A DNA stretch of 64,000 nt from Psettodes erumei (GCA_016785225.1 JAFBJZ010000665.1:3105001-3169000), one strand, 5' to 3'. Shown: positions 27,501 through 42,371, counted from the first letter of the stretch. The notes: generated by a model from the sequence alone, not told the origin. A program made the numbers and translations.

Positions 27501-30328
27501 GGCGATGCCGATGAAGATGTGTGCCCATTATCCACTCGGCGGCCTGTGCGCGCACACACCCAGGGTGCTTCCCTGCCAGAGGAGAGGCCGATAAAAGGCA
27601 ATATTGTCCCTCTGCACCTCAAATGAATACCAATCCGGCTGCAGCCGCATATCTTCACCTGCCATGTGTCTGTAGGCAGCGAGAGATAAGGACCCCCCTC
27701 TGCTGCGGGGAGCCACATGCATGAATTACTGCTCCCCTCATCCCTGTAGCCCCCCCCCCGAAAACCAACAACCGGTGTTACCATGGCAGCCAGCCACTAT
27801 ACATTGTAATTAGGTGGCTTAAATCCCTGAGGCTCGGACCGGTTGGATACAACCCACCGCTTCCGTAGATTAGGACGACGGCTGTCGTACACGGGGCCCG
27901 CCACCTCGTCTGTCGGCCCACGGGCCAACGCACAGACGCACCGGTGTGCACGCACAATGAGGCCCGAACACTCACATGACCCTCACTAATCCACAGTGTT
28001 TTACAGCCACAGTTTTCCACCTCCCCTGTTTGTAAGCAGGTGCGAGGGCAAGCAACACACCCACGCTCACCGCGTGCCCGTGCAGCCGAGCTGTTGCGCG
28101 GGCACGCTGTAATGGAGAGCGTATGAAAAGCGTGCAGTGACACAAAAGAGCCTGCGACGAGCGAAGCTATTAAAATGCAAGCGGCTGTCAATTACCCCGA
28201 GGGCAACCCCCGGCCGCGGTTGCGGTGTCGACGTATCGCGCTCCGCAGCCCAATTAGCGGAGTACGGTGCAGATTAGAGGCAGCGATACGCCGTCGCTGC
28301 TTCGGATAGAAGAGGACGCCCCGAGCAGTGGTGTGCACCTACACATTTCACATCACAGTGACACCTTTACAGACACTACAAATGAACGGCACACATAAGC
28401 AGTCTTTATATCTAAAAGTAGAGACTGTCTCCTGTGGGACAGAAGTTGAAGAAGATTCGGGACACTAATTAGGTACAAAACAGAGTTAAAAAAAAAATGC
28501 AAACAACTTTCTCGTGGATCCAACCACTTACAAGCCCATTTTATCATTTCTCTGAGGAGGCCGGGCGCATAATTTGAAGGCAGCGTTCAGACAGATTAGC
28601 TGGCTAATGGAGGAGACAAGTGTTGAGTGTGTAAAGTGTCTTTTGTCAAAGATCTGCTTAATGAGTCATTTAGTCACCATCCTGTCCAATTTTAACACGG
28701 TGAATACTTGCTAACCTCATCGGCGTGCGATATCATCATCATCAGGCTTACTGAAAACTATTGCGTGAGGTTGCACCATAGCTTGCCGGTTATTTATGCT
28801 CCCCTTCTTACTTTTGCTTTAAAAAACCCTGCGGGGCGCGTTACTGCTTTTAAAAGCACAGACAGCTGGTTTAAACAGAGCAGCTCCGTCCCCGGAGAAC
28901 CCATGGCAGGATATGCAGGTATAAAGAAAAACACCTGCGTGAGGAACGAAAAAAAAAACCAATCAGAAACGACTAAATGTGACTTTGCAGAGGAAAAAAA
29001 AAAAAAAGCGTGAACCTAAAAGGGAACGGGCTTTTCTGCAGATTTCTCGGACTCCGCCGGGGTTGTGCGGGGATGCTGGCCAAGCATGAGCCAGCTGTTA
29101 CCGCCTTCGCGTCTGCCCAGCTGTAAAAACTACACGGTGTCTCGCGTGTCACCAGTTTACGGACAGCGGCCTCAGCATTTGTTCCACAAGTTTATTTTAA
29201 GAGATTTCTATCGAACGAGAGACTGGAAAGGATGGGGGGGGGTAGATCAAGGCCTGACAAACAGAGAGCACTCAGAGCAACAAGGCCATCCACAGGCACG
29301 CACAATAAGTGGAGAGAGACCTTGCGGATAACACTCCATTGATTATGAGTTTGGTCCAACAACAAAAGGTCACAGTGAGTGGTGAATTAAAAGCGGGCAG
29401 CGATTTTAAAGAACGGCTGTGCCGCGGTAATCACAGTCTGTCATAGTGCCAACACCCTATTTATGGTCATAAAGACGCAGAGGAAGAATCAAAACGCAAT
29501 AAATAACACGGACATGACAGGGAAACGTGAATTAATAAACTTCCCAAATGGGAGCCGGACTCGCATCCCTTGCATCCCATACTGTCCACTAAAGCTAATC
29601 CAGTACCCTGTAGGTTAGAGGATATTTTCCAGAATCGCCCCCCCATATGTTGTAATCCCAACAGCCGTCACAAAACACACTTCAGAGGAAGTGTTAACCC
29701 TTGTACCTGCCTGGATGTTTTATTTCGCCTGTTTATTTCTCCCTCTGAGGGCCTTCTCGCTGAGCGTCTCCGTGATGTCGAAGGGACATCCAGGTTATAC
29801 GTGAGCCGGCTGAGAACAGGAGGTCGGGGGGGGCTCAATCTTTAATGATGCGCGCACAAACAAAAAGAAGAAGAGGGATGACAATCTCATTTTCCAGTCC
29901 AGGCTGTAAACATGCAGATTCCAGTTTCCATGGGGAATGTCTGGTGGAATGCCAGGAATGAGCCCGTTTCAGAAAACCCAGGGTGATACGTGACCTATAT
30001 GTGTGTGTTCACCTGAGTCTGGTCGTTGTTCGAGTGCATCCATCAGCCCTCTCCACTCATAATGGCCTCGCACCCCCCCCCCCTTCTCTGTTTTCCTCCC
30101 CTCTCCTCTTCCGCTCGACTAACCTGAATGCTTAATCACAGCCCCTGCCTTCCGGGAGGCAGGGAGCACGGAAACAAGCCAGCCGCAGCATTGGCTGGGG
30201 CGGCGGCGTCGCTCTGCTCCAATTGGCTGAGGGGAAGGGGGCATGGGTGGCAGACGGGGGAGAAGGGGTTGGTGGTTACCATAGCCCTGCAGGATGACTG
30301 CTGTCCATAGTAACATAAAAGACATGCG

Positions 30329-30373
<45 letters not shown>

Positions 30374-33300
30374 CTCTAGCCCCTCAGGACACGGGGAAGG
30401 TCCCGACAGACCCGGGGAACACAAACGCACTCTGACACACGACACACCCTCTAACATCAAGCACAACAAAGGGTTTTCAGAGCCTCGCCCACATGAAGAT
30501 GGCAGCAGATCCGGCACCAAATCGAGCGGCCGCCGCTACCTGAGGTACTGCAGCTCGGCACAGTTCAGCTTCGACCGCCGAGCCAAGTGATGAGCAGAAA
30601 AGAACACGGAGGCTCAGTGTTCGCAATTTCTACGTTTCCACGAAAGCCACGGTCAGTCTGGGGTCAAACAGACAGGCACGAAAAACATTATAACAAACAA
30701 AGAAGCACAAGTGAACTCACACAGTGCGCCAATTTAAGAAAGTTAAACCTGATTCCACGGTGAAAGGGGAATTGGGGCTGAACTGTTTTTACATTTGTTT
30801 ATATTTCAAAAGTTTCATTTTTGAAAACGTTAAACTGCAGAAGCTCCATAATCAACAATGTATAAATGTTTCAGACAGACAGGTTTTCTTTTCTTCACAA
30901 ACATAAACAGGACATTTATGCTGAGCACAGTTTTTTAAAGCACAGAATCAACAAAATATTATACTGTTATAAAAACATTATGGAAATTAAATTGTTTGGA
31001 GATTCATAAGGTAGGTTTAGAAGCCAACATTAGCTATTTGTTATTATTAACTTCTTTTACAAGATCAGATATTGTTGGGATTTGGATACATGAAGTGCAG
31101 CTTGTTTGCCGTGTGTGACGGAGCCACAACAACATGCTCAGCTGAGCCCAAAGCTTCGTCTATTATTCACGAGGCTGTCGCTGAGTGAACCCGGAGCGGC
31201 CCCCAGCGCGGATGTGGGTGAGCGAGCAGCTAAGTTGGCCTCGTGACTTACTGCCAAGTGACTCTGCTTCACCCCTCTCAGGTGGACTCACTCGCTTGGA
31301 ACGATGAGAAATCACCCAGGTCTGCCTCTTCACTACACCCGCACTGTTACTGTAACTGTGAATGACAGCGTGCGATGGTTGTACATTCCACCGGTGACAT
31401 AACGGAGACGCTGGAACAGTCAAGCTCAGTCAGAACCAAGTTCAAACCAAGTTTGTCTTTTAATTTTCCTTTTGTCGATTGCTTCAGTGTTTTAATGCTT
31501 TAGCGTATCACCTGGGAAAACAGTGTGCAACCACAGCATTAAGTGGACTAAGCTGGTATGGTCCAAAATTAAATTTATGGTACAGGAGTTACAGTATCTT
31601 TGATGGGCGTGCATCTGCTAATCAGCATCAGCTAACTTGTTTACTTCCCATGAGCCCTTCCAGTCATGTTGTGCATGTTCAGCGGCACCATACGACCGCT
31701 TCCTGCTTGCTTCGGAGAGAATGACATGAAGCCCATCGCATCAGCAGGAACAGGCCCAACGGGAGGAAGATACCCGAACGCACGGCGGAGACGTGGAAGA
31801 GGCAGCGGAGATGACGGCATTACATAACAGCACTGCTTTAGGCCGACTCCGATTCCCCTCCTCGTGCGAGCGAGGACAGATTTAAGTGTCTGTTTCTATA
31901 GCTACAGTGCGGAGACGGGAGGGAACAGCTTCATCTATTGATCAGGATAATGGAGGAGTTTGTAGGATAGTGGTAGGACAGCGATGCAAGACTTGACGTG
32001 CAGCACAGATTACATTTCACAACACATTTAATTCCTACGAAGCAAAGCCTTACCCTCATTTCGTGGCCATTTTACAGCGACTGGGTCATGATGTGGTATC
32101 AGCAGCAGCGCTAACAGCAATTTATTGATTAATAATGGTAGAATCATGTCATCTAGAATCTGCCATCTGTAGAGCTCCAGGCTGTGATTGCTGGCAATGG
32201 TAACTCCAGCTCTGCAAAACAAGCGACTGTGTGCGAGCAAATGTTCTTGTCTTTTCCCAGCACAGGTGACTCCAACCACTTATTATACTTCAATAATATT
32301 TGCTCAATGACCCTGATCTCTTAAAGTGAAGCAAATAGGCCCTCCGACTTGGCACTAACAGTAAAAAAAAAAAAGTAAAAAACATCTTTAGAATGAACCA
32401 GAGTTTTAAGTGGTCCGCCGAGGCCGTGTCATGTTGTGCTCCTCTCTGTGGTCGAGCCACAATTGACGTGTTTGGAAACACGATCAGATCACATTGATCT
32501 GGACTCGTTTCTGCTGGCACCGAGGAGAAGAATCATTAGTTACTCACAGTGAGACAGAGAGAGGGAGAGAGGCAGGTGGTTTGGTCAAAATAGATTTTGG
32601 AGGGTGTGATGAATGAGACATCCCTCCCGGTATTACACTCCCCGACGACACTCTGCCGGGAAGCTCTCCAGAATCACTTTGCTGCGCCCCTGTTTGCTGA
32701 AGCAGGCCCTGTGACAGCCAGCTAACTACTAACATTAAACACTCAAAGACAGAACTGGGACCGGGCCGAGGTCTGCCAGGAGCGGCGAGCCAGCGGCGGA
32801 GGGGGAAGGTTTGACAGCCTGGGAAAAAAGAAAAAAACCCACACGTCTGTGCTGAAATGTGGAAGCAAGGTCACACCAAACTCTGCTCGCTTCCTAACTG
32901 CATTTCAATTAAAATGCAAGTGCCACATAATCGCATTGCTTTATTATGGAGCCCTAAGCTCTCACACTTCAACTTCACAACTCTCCAAAATCTATATTTC
33001 AACAGTGACGAGTGACAGAGTCAATAAACAGGTGCCTCAAACTGACTTTAAGAGGTTGTCTTCAGTGTTTCCAATGCAACTGCTCCTCGGCAAATAACTA
33101 GTGCCAGGACATAAAGCGCGCGAGGGCGGAGGGGGTGACGTAGCGCGGTACTAAACACGTGATATCATATGCGCTAAACAAGGGCTTACAGGCGTCAATT
33201 AAAAGTGAGCTGCATGATACAAATGTTACGACAATAACTCATAACTCATTTTGGCTACTCTGTACAACACGCACAAATGCCCACATATCCACATTGGGGT

Positions 33301-34080
33301 TTATAGCCCAGCCAGCAAGTCATCTCTCCACGTAAACACCACGCAATAGCACTTAACGAGAATCACATTATATGATTATTAAAAGACTGGGCCCGAAAAA
33401 AACAACTGAGACAGTGGCCTATTAATAGTCAAATGGGTGCACTGCCTACCTTAGCTGGCTACGGCCATGTCCTGACTCTCCTCCTCTTCCCTGTCTCAGC
33501 TTTTGCTCCCGTCGTCCGCAGTTCTGTGCGTGAAGCGCCTTCAACTTCTCAATTAATGTGTTATATGCAACCGCCCCTTCGAGAAAACATCCCTCCGCGT
33601 TCTTAACCAAGCTTAGTGGGGGAGAAATACATGTGGCTAAGCGGTTCGTCGCTGGTTTCTCCGTTGCCACGGTGGTCCTCCGCTCCCGTTCGTGAATCTG
33701 ACGCAGTCGCCTTCCTTTGCGCCCGCTAGCATTAGCATTATTAGCACCGCCACTGCGCCGGTTTGTCGCCACCGTGACTCGTTCAGAAGCGTTGTCAGCC
33801 GACTCTTCTTTTCTTTTGCAGAAAGATAAAAACCTTAACCATCTTCTTGCATTTTTACTACGCAGTTTGACACTTGAAAAGCTCTCTTATCAAGTTTTAT
33901 GACTTCCCGTGGGATTTTGCTTTCTTCTTTGTTACCCAGCATGCTTTTCGCTCTGTGCTCGCGCCTTTACATCAAAAAGGACCCCCGCCTTTTTTTTTAG
34001 GGTAGCCCAACTCTAAACTAATAATGAACATGAAGTTGCTTTTGTTGCTTTTTGGACCCATCTGTGTTATACATACCCCC

Positions 34081-34119
<39 letters not shown>

Positions 34120-37100
34120 TGTACAAAAATGAGGATAGATTTTTTTAAAATGTTCCCTCAGAGATTCACATAATTCCAGCAGTCCTCGCTGCAACTCGGA
34201 TTAGGGAGAAAATCGTTTAGACAAACGTGCATGCACGGGTCTCTGCGTGTGCACGTGACACCACCGCTGTGCCATGCCAAAATTCCCATATTCTGACTCT
34301 TACATAATCCAGCTTCCCTCTGACGTTGCTTTAGCGTCACGTGGCGCTGGAGCAAGCCATAGAGGAGTCTGGCTAATTCTCCCACAGTTACGGCACAGGC
34401 TCAGTCAGGAGTCAGTGTCTGTCTGCTCAGTCCAGGGAGGTGGCGAGCAGCAGTGCAGTGCCAAAAAGATGGGCTTGGAGGCAAACGTTTAACCAGTGAG
34501 GGACGCAAATGCATAAAGCTGCTGCTAGACAAATTTCTTTATACACATCCGCTGAAGCAACAAAGACATAAAACCACCAATGTGATACAACACAGAGCTA
34601 ACAACGGGCTAGTAAGAGACAGAAACTGACAGTGGCACCACCAAAATGCCTCCAAAATCAAATCACGGCAGAAAAAAAAATACTTTATATCCTGCTGCAA
34701 TTTATAACAAATCTGGTTATGTGTACGTGTGAGAAATACACTCCTGTCAATAATAATGACAAACTACTGAGATTAAGAGGAGACAGGAGACAAAAAAGAG
34801 GTGGAAGAGCCAAGATGAACAGGAAAAAGAACAGAGTTTTTGCTGGAGTAATGCATTTGTAACTCACACACTCACACACGTACTCACACACACTCACACA
34901 CACAAAAACAGTAATAGCCATCTGGGAGTCTACCACTTACGCTGTTGTCCGGACAAATGGGGCAGAGGATGACGGATGAGAGGTCTGGGATGGCCATTGT
35001 GTTCGGGAGTGGGTTTGTGTACTTAAACTGATGAGAGTGTGCACAGGTCTGCACCTTCACTTAAGCACATTATTTTATTTATTTCTATGCAATGGCCTAA
35101 ATGTGTATTTAGGGAGCTCCGAACCTGAAGTCTGTACAACAAACCCAATGCAATGAGAGGAGAAGAGAAACGCGGGAGACCTAAGAGTGAAGCTTAACAG
35201 AAATTCTCCTGGGGGGGGGGGGCACAAAGTGGCTGTGGCTTTGAGCATCCACTCCCACTTTGCTTGACGAGTTAAGGATGTGTGGTCACTGCTAAACACT
35301 GAGCCATTAACACAGATTTTTCAGCAGCGGCTGAAGAAACAGAACGCAATTACAGCCTCATGTTTGGTAATCCATTACATAACCATGGGAGCCGTAGCAC
35401 TGATGCATTATGGTTTAGGCAAGGGTGGAACTGGACCGTCACACACCATCAACAAACAGGTATGAGTCATTTTCCACAGATGGGCCTGTTTGTGCCCCGA
35501 TGTGTTTAAGCCTGTGACTTGACGAAGGGGCTGTTTCAGGGTCACCATGGAAGCGTACTTGCTCGTAGCCTTCAAAAACAAAAGTGCAGGAATGTTTCTA
35601 TTCCCCTGAGTGGAGAGACGGGGTGAGCTCGGCGGGGGTAAACGTATCAGTTTACTTACACAAAGCAACGCAGGCACGCAAAGTACAGGGGAAGGATGGT
35701 GGGAAAGCGCCGGGATGATGAAATGACAGGTGCATAAAAGGAGCGTGCCCTTTTCCCCCCCTTTAGAGGAGCTCATAGACCGAGCCTGTTGTAATGCTAA
35801 TCGTTTGCCTTCTCCCTGTACACGTCCATCCTCTCGCACACTTTCAGGTGTGTTGGAGCAGATTAAGTTATGATGTATTCTGTTTCTGCACCGCAGGGCC
35901 AGAAATAGCAACATTAAAATAGTGCACAGACTAAGTATAGAGTCCCTGGTGATCAAAACTCATTATTACACAGTTACACTGACCTGATCTGTTTTTGAAA
36001 AGTGGACTAAGGGATGCACTGAGAATCCAGTGCTGTGATGCAACTGTTCACAAATGGGCCGATGTTACAAAACGCTGCTACGCCATCAGAGAAAGAAAAC
36101 GCACCTTGACTCCTTAAAGGAATAGTTCAACATCTAAGAAAGTGTGCCAATTCAGTTTGTGGCTGAGAGTTAGAAGATATACGCTAAAGATACAGCTAAC
36201 GGCCAGTTTGTCTTAGCGTAAAGACTGAAAGGGGAGATTCAACTGGAGAAAACACGAAGAAGAGAATGGTGTGCAACGACGTTCTGCATAATTCACGAAA
36301 CTGGACACTTGCATTGATTGTTTGCAATGAGCCAAATGAACAGACAAATGACTTTGCATGAATCACTGGCGTCACTGTCCGCGGTGCGTTAGCGAGACCC
36401 CTCTGACGGACAGCTGCCCCCCACGTCCACTCCCGACAACGTGTTTGTGCTGCGTGTTCCTCTCTGCTCCTTTCAAGCCCTCCCCTCTTCCTCTTCTATT
36501 CAGTCCCTCCGCGCGGATCAAGGCACGGCAACAATGGTGACACAACAGAGCAAAACCCTGAAAGGCTGTGTCATGTGCCCGAAACTCCCAGCGCACACAA
36601 CCACAGCTGCTCCCGATGGGATGCGTGTGCTCAATTCAGGCTGGTCCACACTCACCGTTCCCAAAATTACAGCATGAAAACCCATTGTTCGTCGTGTGTG
36701 TCTGCAAATCATTCTCATTAAAATATAGCTGTTATAGAAAAACTTGCATGACATATAGTAAGAAAAAAAAAATCAAGGTCTGGCTAATTTAGAAGAGAGA
36801 GCGGAGGGGAAATGTTTCCAACTCAGCGTTGTTTCTCACGGTGACCTGAAAGCGGCGGATCTGACAACACGGTCAAAGTAACCCGGTGCGCAGTAGACAT
36901 GTCAGACTGCATCGACATCGCAGCGTGAAGTCCACGATACAGAGCTGATTAAAAATTCAACATCAGACAGCTTGTGTCCTCGATAGGATGGAACATAAAG
37001 TTCCACCTCCAGGTTGTAAGTATGACTCACGCGATCGCACAATATACTACAATATATCTCCAGGCTTCAGACATGAGTTACCCCTACCAGGGAACAGAGG

Positions 37101-39754
37101 CAAAGCAGGGGAGGGTGGGGGTGGGTTAGCATCTTGTTATGGACAGCCACAGTGATGCACTCTAATTGGAAGTCCTGAGAAAATGCAAAAGTGCACTCTG
37201 TGTGCGCGGCGCCCCGGCTGTTGTAACACGAAGAGGCAGCCCGTGAGATGGAGGAGGAAGAGGAGGGGGGGGGTTGGGGTGCTGGGTAAAAAATGGCCAG
37301 AGGTAAAGAGGAGCGCCAAGAGAGACGGGGAGCGAGTTGAGGAGAGGGGGTGAATGGACCGCGGGGGCTACGTACTGCTGTAGAGGGTGTCGATCCAGGA
37401 GAGCCGGGGCAGGCCACGAGCACTGAGGGGCTCCATCCTCCTTCTCTCGCCCTGTCTCGCTCACTCCGCTCCTCTCTTCTTTCCTCGGTGCTTTTTCCGC
37501 CGCCGCTCTATCGCCTCGCGCCTCTTCTTTTTTCCTTATCCTCGGAAGACAGCGCTCATCTCTCGGGAGGAAGCGAAGAGGATCATTTGTCAAAAGGCAA
37601 ACCCCGGGGTCCAACAGGCGGACGAGCGCACCGAAGAGCCAAAGGAGTGTGTGTGAGTGAGTGAGTGGTGTGTGTGCGCGTGTGACAGAGAGAGAGAGAG
37701 AGAGAGACAACAACAGGCTGGAGACAACCAGCGCCGACCGTTGCTAGGGGAAGGGAGAAGCACTCCCTCTCTCTCTTTGGCTTGCTCACTCACTCACATC
37801 CAACACCCTCTCTCTCTTTCTCTCTCCCTCTCGATTCTGCGCACACAGCTCATCAACCTCTCTCTCTCTCTCTCTCTCTCTGTCTGCCAGCGGAGGCAGG
37901 AATTCAGAAGCAGCGCATAATGAGTGTGTACTGACAGGGCGAGTGTCAAATGTGAATTTACCGGCAGATTCTCGCGTTGATTTTTTTTTTTTAGCGTTCA
38001 CACTCCACTGCCTTCGCCTCACCTCCTGTGAAAATCCTGCCTGTGAAGCTTAAACTCTCCATCTCTGTCTCAGGTCCCTGCCTCTTTTTTTCTCCTTTCA
38101 TTTTTTTTTTTTTTTCGTAACCAGGTGAAAGTCTCACTGAGATTTAAATAATTCTGTCAAGTAATTTAAAAGAGATTACTGACCGAAGAAGGCACCATGG
38201 CAAATATACTGGAGCAATAAATGCAAATGAACACATATGTTCTTCCATTAGACAATTGTCACATGCTACAATAGACCATAAAGGATTCCAAAGTAAGATT
38301 TTGGGGTTCTTCAAACTACAGATGAAACAATAATAGAGGCAGAAGCATGAACTAGGATTTCCAGATGATTTAAAACTGACTTGAATGCACCAATTTCAAG
38401 TCCTTTGGTACACCAGTCCATGTGGAAAGAGCAGCGCACATAAAGATTTTTTTTTTTTTTTTTTTTTAAACACCTGTAAAGCACCATGACAGTTTCACTG
38501 CGGGCCTGTTGGCTGCCGTCGTCCGATGCGGGGCGGTCAGAAAAAAAAAAGGCGCGACAGGATGAGCTCAACATCACAGCCCCTTGACTGCCAACCCACG
38601 ACAACGAGCCGCTTTGTGTGAAACAGAGTCGGCCTTTCAGTAAGAAAGACCGAGAGAGCGAGTGGTTCAGACGTTTTAAACTACTTCTGTTCCCGTGGCA
38701 ACTTGCTCTGCCGCCCCTCCACATCGTCTGCGCAGTCACGCATTTTTGAACATCATAAAAAGCGACGCACGACACGAGCACGAGCGTGGAGCAGTAGGAC
38801 CGGGTGGACACAGAACTGGAGTTGCGGACGTTTTGATCATATAGTCATGTTCCTTCTCTGCATACAGTACAGAGCATTCTTCGCTGCTTTCAGGGCGATA
38901 TCTGCATTAAAAACCAGGATATGACCTCATTTTCAAAACACCAACATACCCGGGAACGCAGCAGTGCAGGAACAGGACAGCTTCAAGCCTGAAGGCTAAC
39001 AAATCAACATTTTGTCATGAAGCAATTAAGTTTTCTGCACCCTGCTTTATTGATTTTCAAATTATCGCTGTCGGGTTTTAATGGGCCCATTAGCTCATTT
39101 AGCACATTAGCTCCCCTGTTGCGTCACGTTCCCAGAAACAGAGCTGTCACCAACACCATTATCGCCGTTTTTACCAACGCATGTGCTGCAGAGGAGGGCA
39201 ACCAGAGCCCAGCGTCGTGCCAGCGGCAACAAAGCCCGATACGAACCCTCCCCTCAAACGCCCCCCACCCCCACCCCCCCGTGCGTCAGGTCCACCCCCC
39301 AACCAGCATGGGGGAGGAAAGACGGGTGGGTCGAGAGGCAGGAAAAACTTCAATTAGGACACAAAGGCTGACAGGAGGAACCCCACCGTCGCTCCCATCC
39401 TCCTCCCCCCTCCTCCCACAGGCAGAGCACCGGGGCCCAGGAGCAGCGCTCTTTGTCTGGCTGCAGAGCTCTAATGTGCCAGCTGGAGGAAACACGCACA
39501 TTCAACGACAGGGCCGACCCACAGGGCCCATCTCGCCAGAGGTCGTATCTGTGCGAGTGTGTGTGTGTCTGTGTGCGTGCGTGCGAGCACGTGTGTCAAG
39601 GCATTTAATGGAGCACTCCAGGAGTGATTGTTGTTGTCGTCAGGGTTATTAATGAATATTAATGTGTCATTAGAAGAGGAGGAACGCACGGTAGGACAAA
39701 AACATGCACAAACCTGAGCTTGCAAGAGCATTAACGCATGAACGCATGCACGCA

Positions 39755-39799
<45 letters not shown>

Positions 39800-39944
39800 T
39801 TATGTAAAGGGAAAGCCAAGCAGGCGGGGGGGGCACAGGGTTGGTGAGTGGCAATTCATCAAAAATAGATTCATCTACTGTACAGCCTTACACATCCTTT
39901 GTTTTAAATCTGGGACAATAGGTTCTTGCTCTCTCTCTCACTCC

Positions 39945-39982
<38 letters not shown>

Positions 39983-40435
39983 CTACTATTGTGTGCAATT
40001 CTTGCGTGTGCAGGTACCTGCCTTTACGGTTTTGAGAGCAAAGCTGCCCACCTCCCCCTCTTGCAGGCCTCATCATGCAAGGGGCAGCGGCGAACAAAGA
40101 CAACACACGCGTGCCATGCTCAAACGCACACACACAAACATACAACAATATGCAAACACACTGAGCTGCACGTTAGCCTGAGGTATCAGCAAACCTACAT
40201 ATATCAAATATTAATAGATAGTCAAAGTGTGTAGTAAAAAAAAGCCATTATTAACTGTCTCTACAACATTTTGAGACACACATGCAGGCACACGCACGCA
40301 CACACACACACACACACACAGAGCTAGCAGTTGAAGTGTCAGTCTAGTCTGGCTCTTTGTAACACAACAAAGCTCAACACATCAGTAATGATTCATTCTC
40401 CATAAAGGTCAACATTCAACACCAGCCTTCCACTC

Positions 40436-40503
<68 letters not shown>

Positions 40504-42371
40504 CATAAAGGCCGAGCAGGTGGATTGAGTGGACAGATAAAATCTGGACTTCAGGCCATCATCTCTTTAAAGGTCTCCATAAAATGAAATTGTTATTCGT
40601 TATTCCCAGGGAAAGAGGGCGCGCTGGGTCGAATCACCTTCATCAGGTGGAGTGCATAATCTACTGTTGTGCAAAGAATCACACGAGTGCGCAACTAATG
40701 AGAGAGCGCGCCGCGTACAGAAAACCGCAAGGCATTCGTCAGCGCAGCGAGTAATATGGACTACAGCACGGAGAAGCGGGAAAAAAAAAAAAAAGAATCG
40801 ATGCGGCCTCTGATCGCACGCGTAGTGCCGCTGCGATCAAACGGCATCGGAACAAAGAGGACGGCAGCGGATCATGGTACTGCGCCGTGCTCAGAGGCAA
40901 GTTCAGGCTTCACAAGGTCACATTTGGGTTGGAGGTCTTCCTCACCGCCTACTCCCACAGGAACTCCCACCAATGCTTCTATTGAATAACTCTTGAGTAA
41001 ACCCTGTTTGAGGCCTTAAGAAGCTCAATTCTATGCATTAAAAAACTGCTTCAACTTGAAAGAGTTAAAAATAAAAGTGGATAAAGACAGAATGGATCTT
41101 GACCTGCTTTCCTTAGCAGCAACAGATGCACACTGATGATGTTACATGAGGCCTCAGAGCAGCAGTGTGTAGTGTCAACTGTGCTGAACCAAACGATGTT
41201 CTCATTAACAGACTGTATCAGTCAGTGACTGGAAAATTTCAATAGGTAAAGATTTCCTGTGATATGGAGAGAGAGACTGGGGGGTCATCAGTGTGTGTGT
41301 GTGTGTGCGAGCGTGTGTAATTAGGCAGCAGAGCATCCCACCAGCCAATCAAACTGCCAGCCACCCCTCTCCCCCAGCCCCACCTCCATCCTCTCTGTTC
41401 TACCCAGATACCCCTGCCCCACCTCACTCAACCAATAAAGTAAGAAGAACTGGAAATGTTAAAAGCCTGATCTGCCCCTTCTCACAACAACCCCCCCCAC
41501 CCACACACACACACACACAGGAAGTAGATGGCCATGTTTCCACGTGAGTGGCTTCAGAAAAGCCCGATGAAGCGCTGGAGCGAAAAACAGAATCCACAAA
41601 TACAGAAATTATTCGGGCTGACTGAAATCGTTCCTGACAAAGACGGGGGAGAAATAAATGCAACATCTGCTGTTGTTGTGACACTTGCAAAATTGCCCAA
41701 AACTACTCAATTTAAGTGGGCTCCTTTTTCGTGAAGCCAGAAACAACTGTGAAGAGTAAGAGCGACATTCAAGAAAACAGCAAATAACTGAAGGATATGC
41801 ACACCTTTTAGTGCGCACTTGGTACAATAAATCAGCGTCGCACATCTGCCTTAAATAAACACAAAATGCAGCTAGTGTAGTTTAAGCAACGCAAAACTGC
41901 AGCAGAGAAGTGCCACGTTCACCATGAATGCGGCACTTGAACTGAGCTGCTGTAAAAACCCTGGATTCCCCCCACAGGGATTCACAAAGGAGCATCCTCT
42001 CTCTTCTCTCCTCACCTGAGCGAGGAGCCCTCCAAAGTGTGAAGACACACTCCTCGGAGACGGATGACAGCGCTCTCAGCTGCGTGTTTAGGCAACACAT
42101 TGCTTTGTTTTGGTGGTTGGGGGAGGTGGCAGCAGGGACGAGCAATGACTATGCATTATTAAAAAGCCCTGAGTGCACCAGTGATGAATGTCTGCCTCAA
42201 AACATCTGAGGCATTTTTTTTTTATTGTTTGTTATTGTCTGCTTTTTTTCTAAGTCAAATGGTGTGAGAAGCCCCTTGGGTTTTGTTGCTTTTCTAATCT
42301 CGACATAAGTCATCCGCCTCTGCTCTGCGTTTGTCATAACCACTGTATTTATTTTCTGCATCAACTCTAAG

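Larger units (their letters stand above)
19250..37375 (-). other. abr: large abr intron between exons 1a and 2
   Basis: About 18 kb without a coding exon that I can support. It holds a 35-bp tandem duplication (19805-19874), several CA/TG tracts, a CpG-rich open frame near 33446-33772, a percomorph interspersed repeat at 36114-36250 and several non-repetitive blocks listed as candidate regulatory DNA. Confidence 0.65.

Noticed and set aside
33446..33772. 108-codon minus-strand protein
   Set aside because: Its first codon is GTG and there is no ATG in the frame, so it is not supported as a normal nuclear-gene coding region. Kept only as a possible untranslated exon.
39017..39652. 211-codon plus-strand frame
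   Set aside because: Proline-rich low-complexity sequence ending in a GT repeat; no similarity and opposite to abr.
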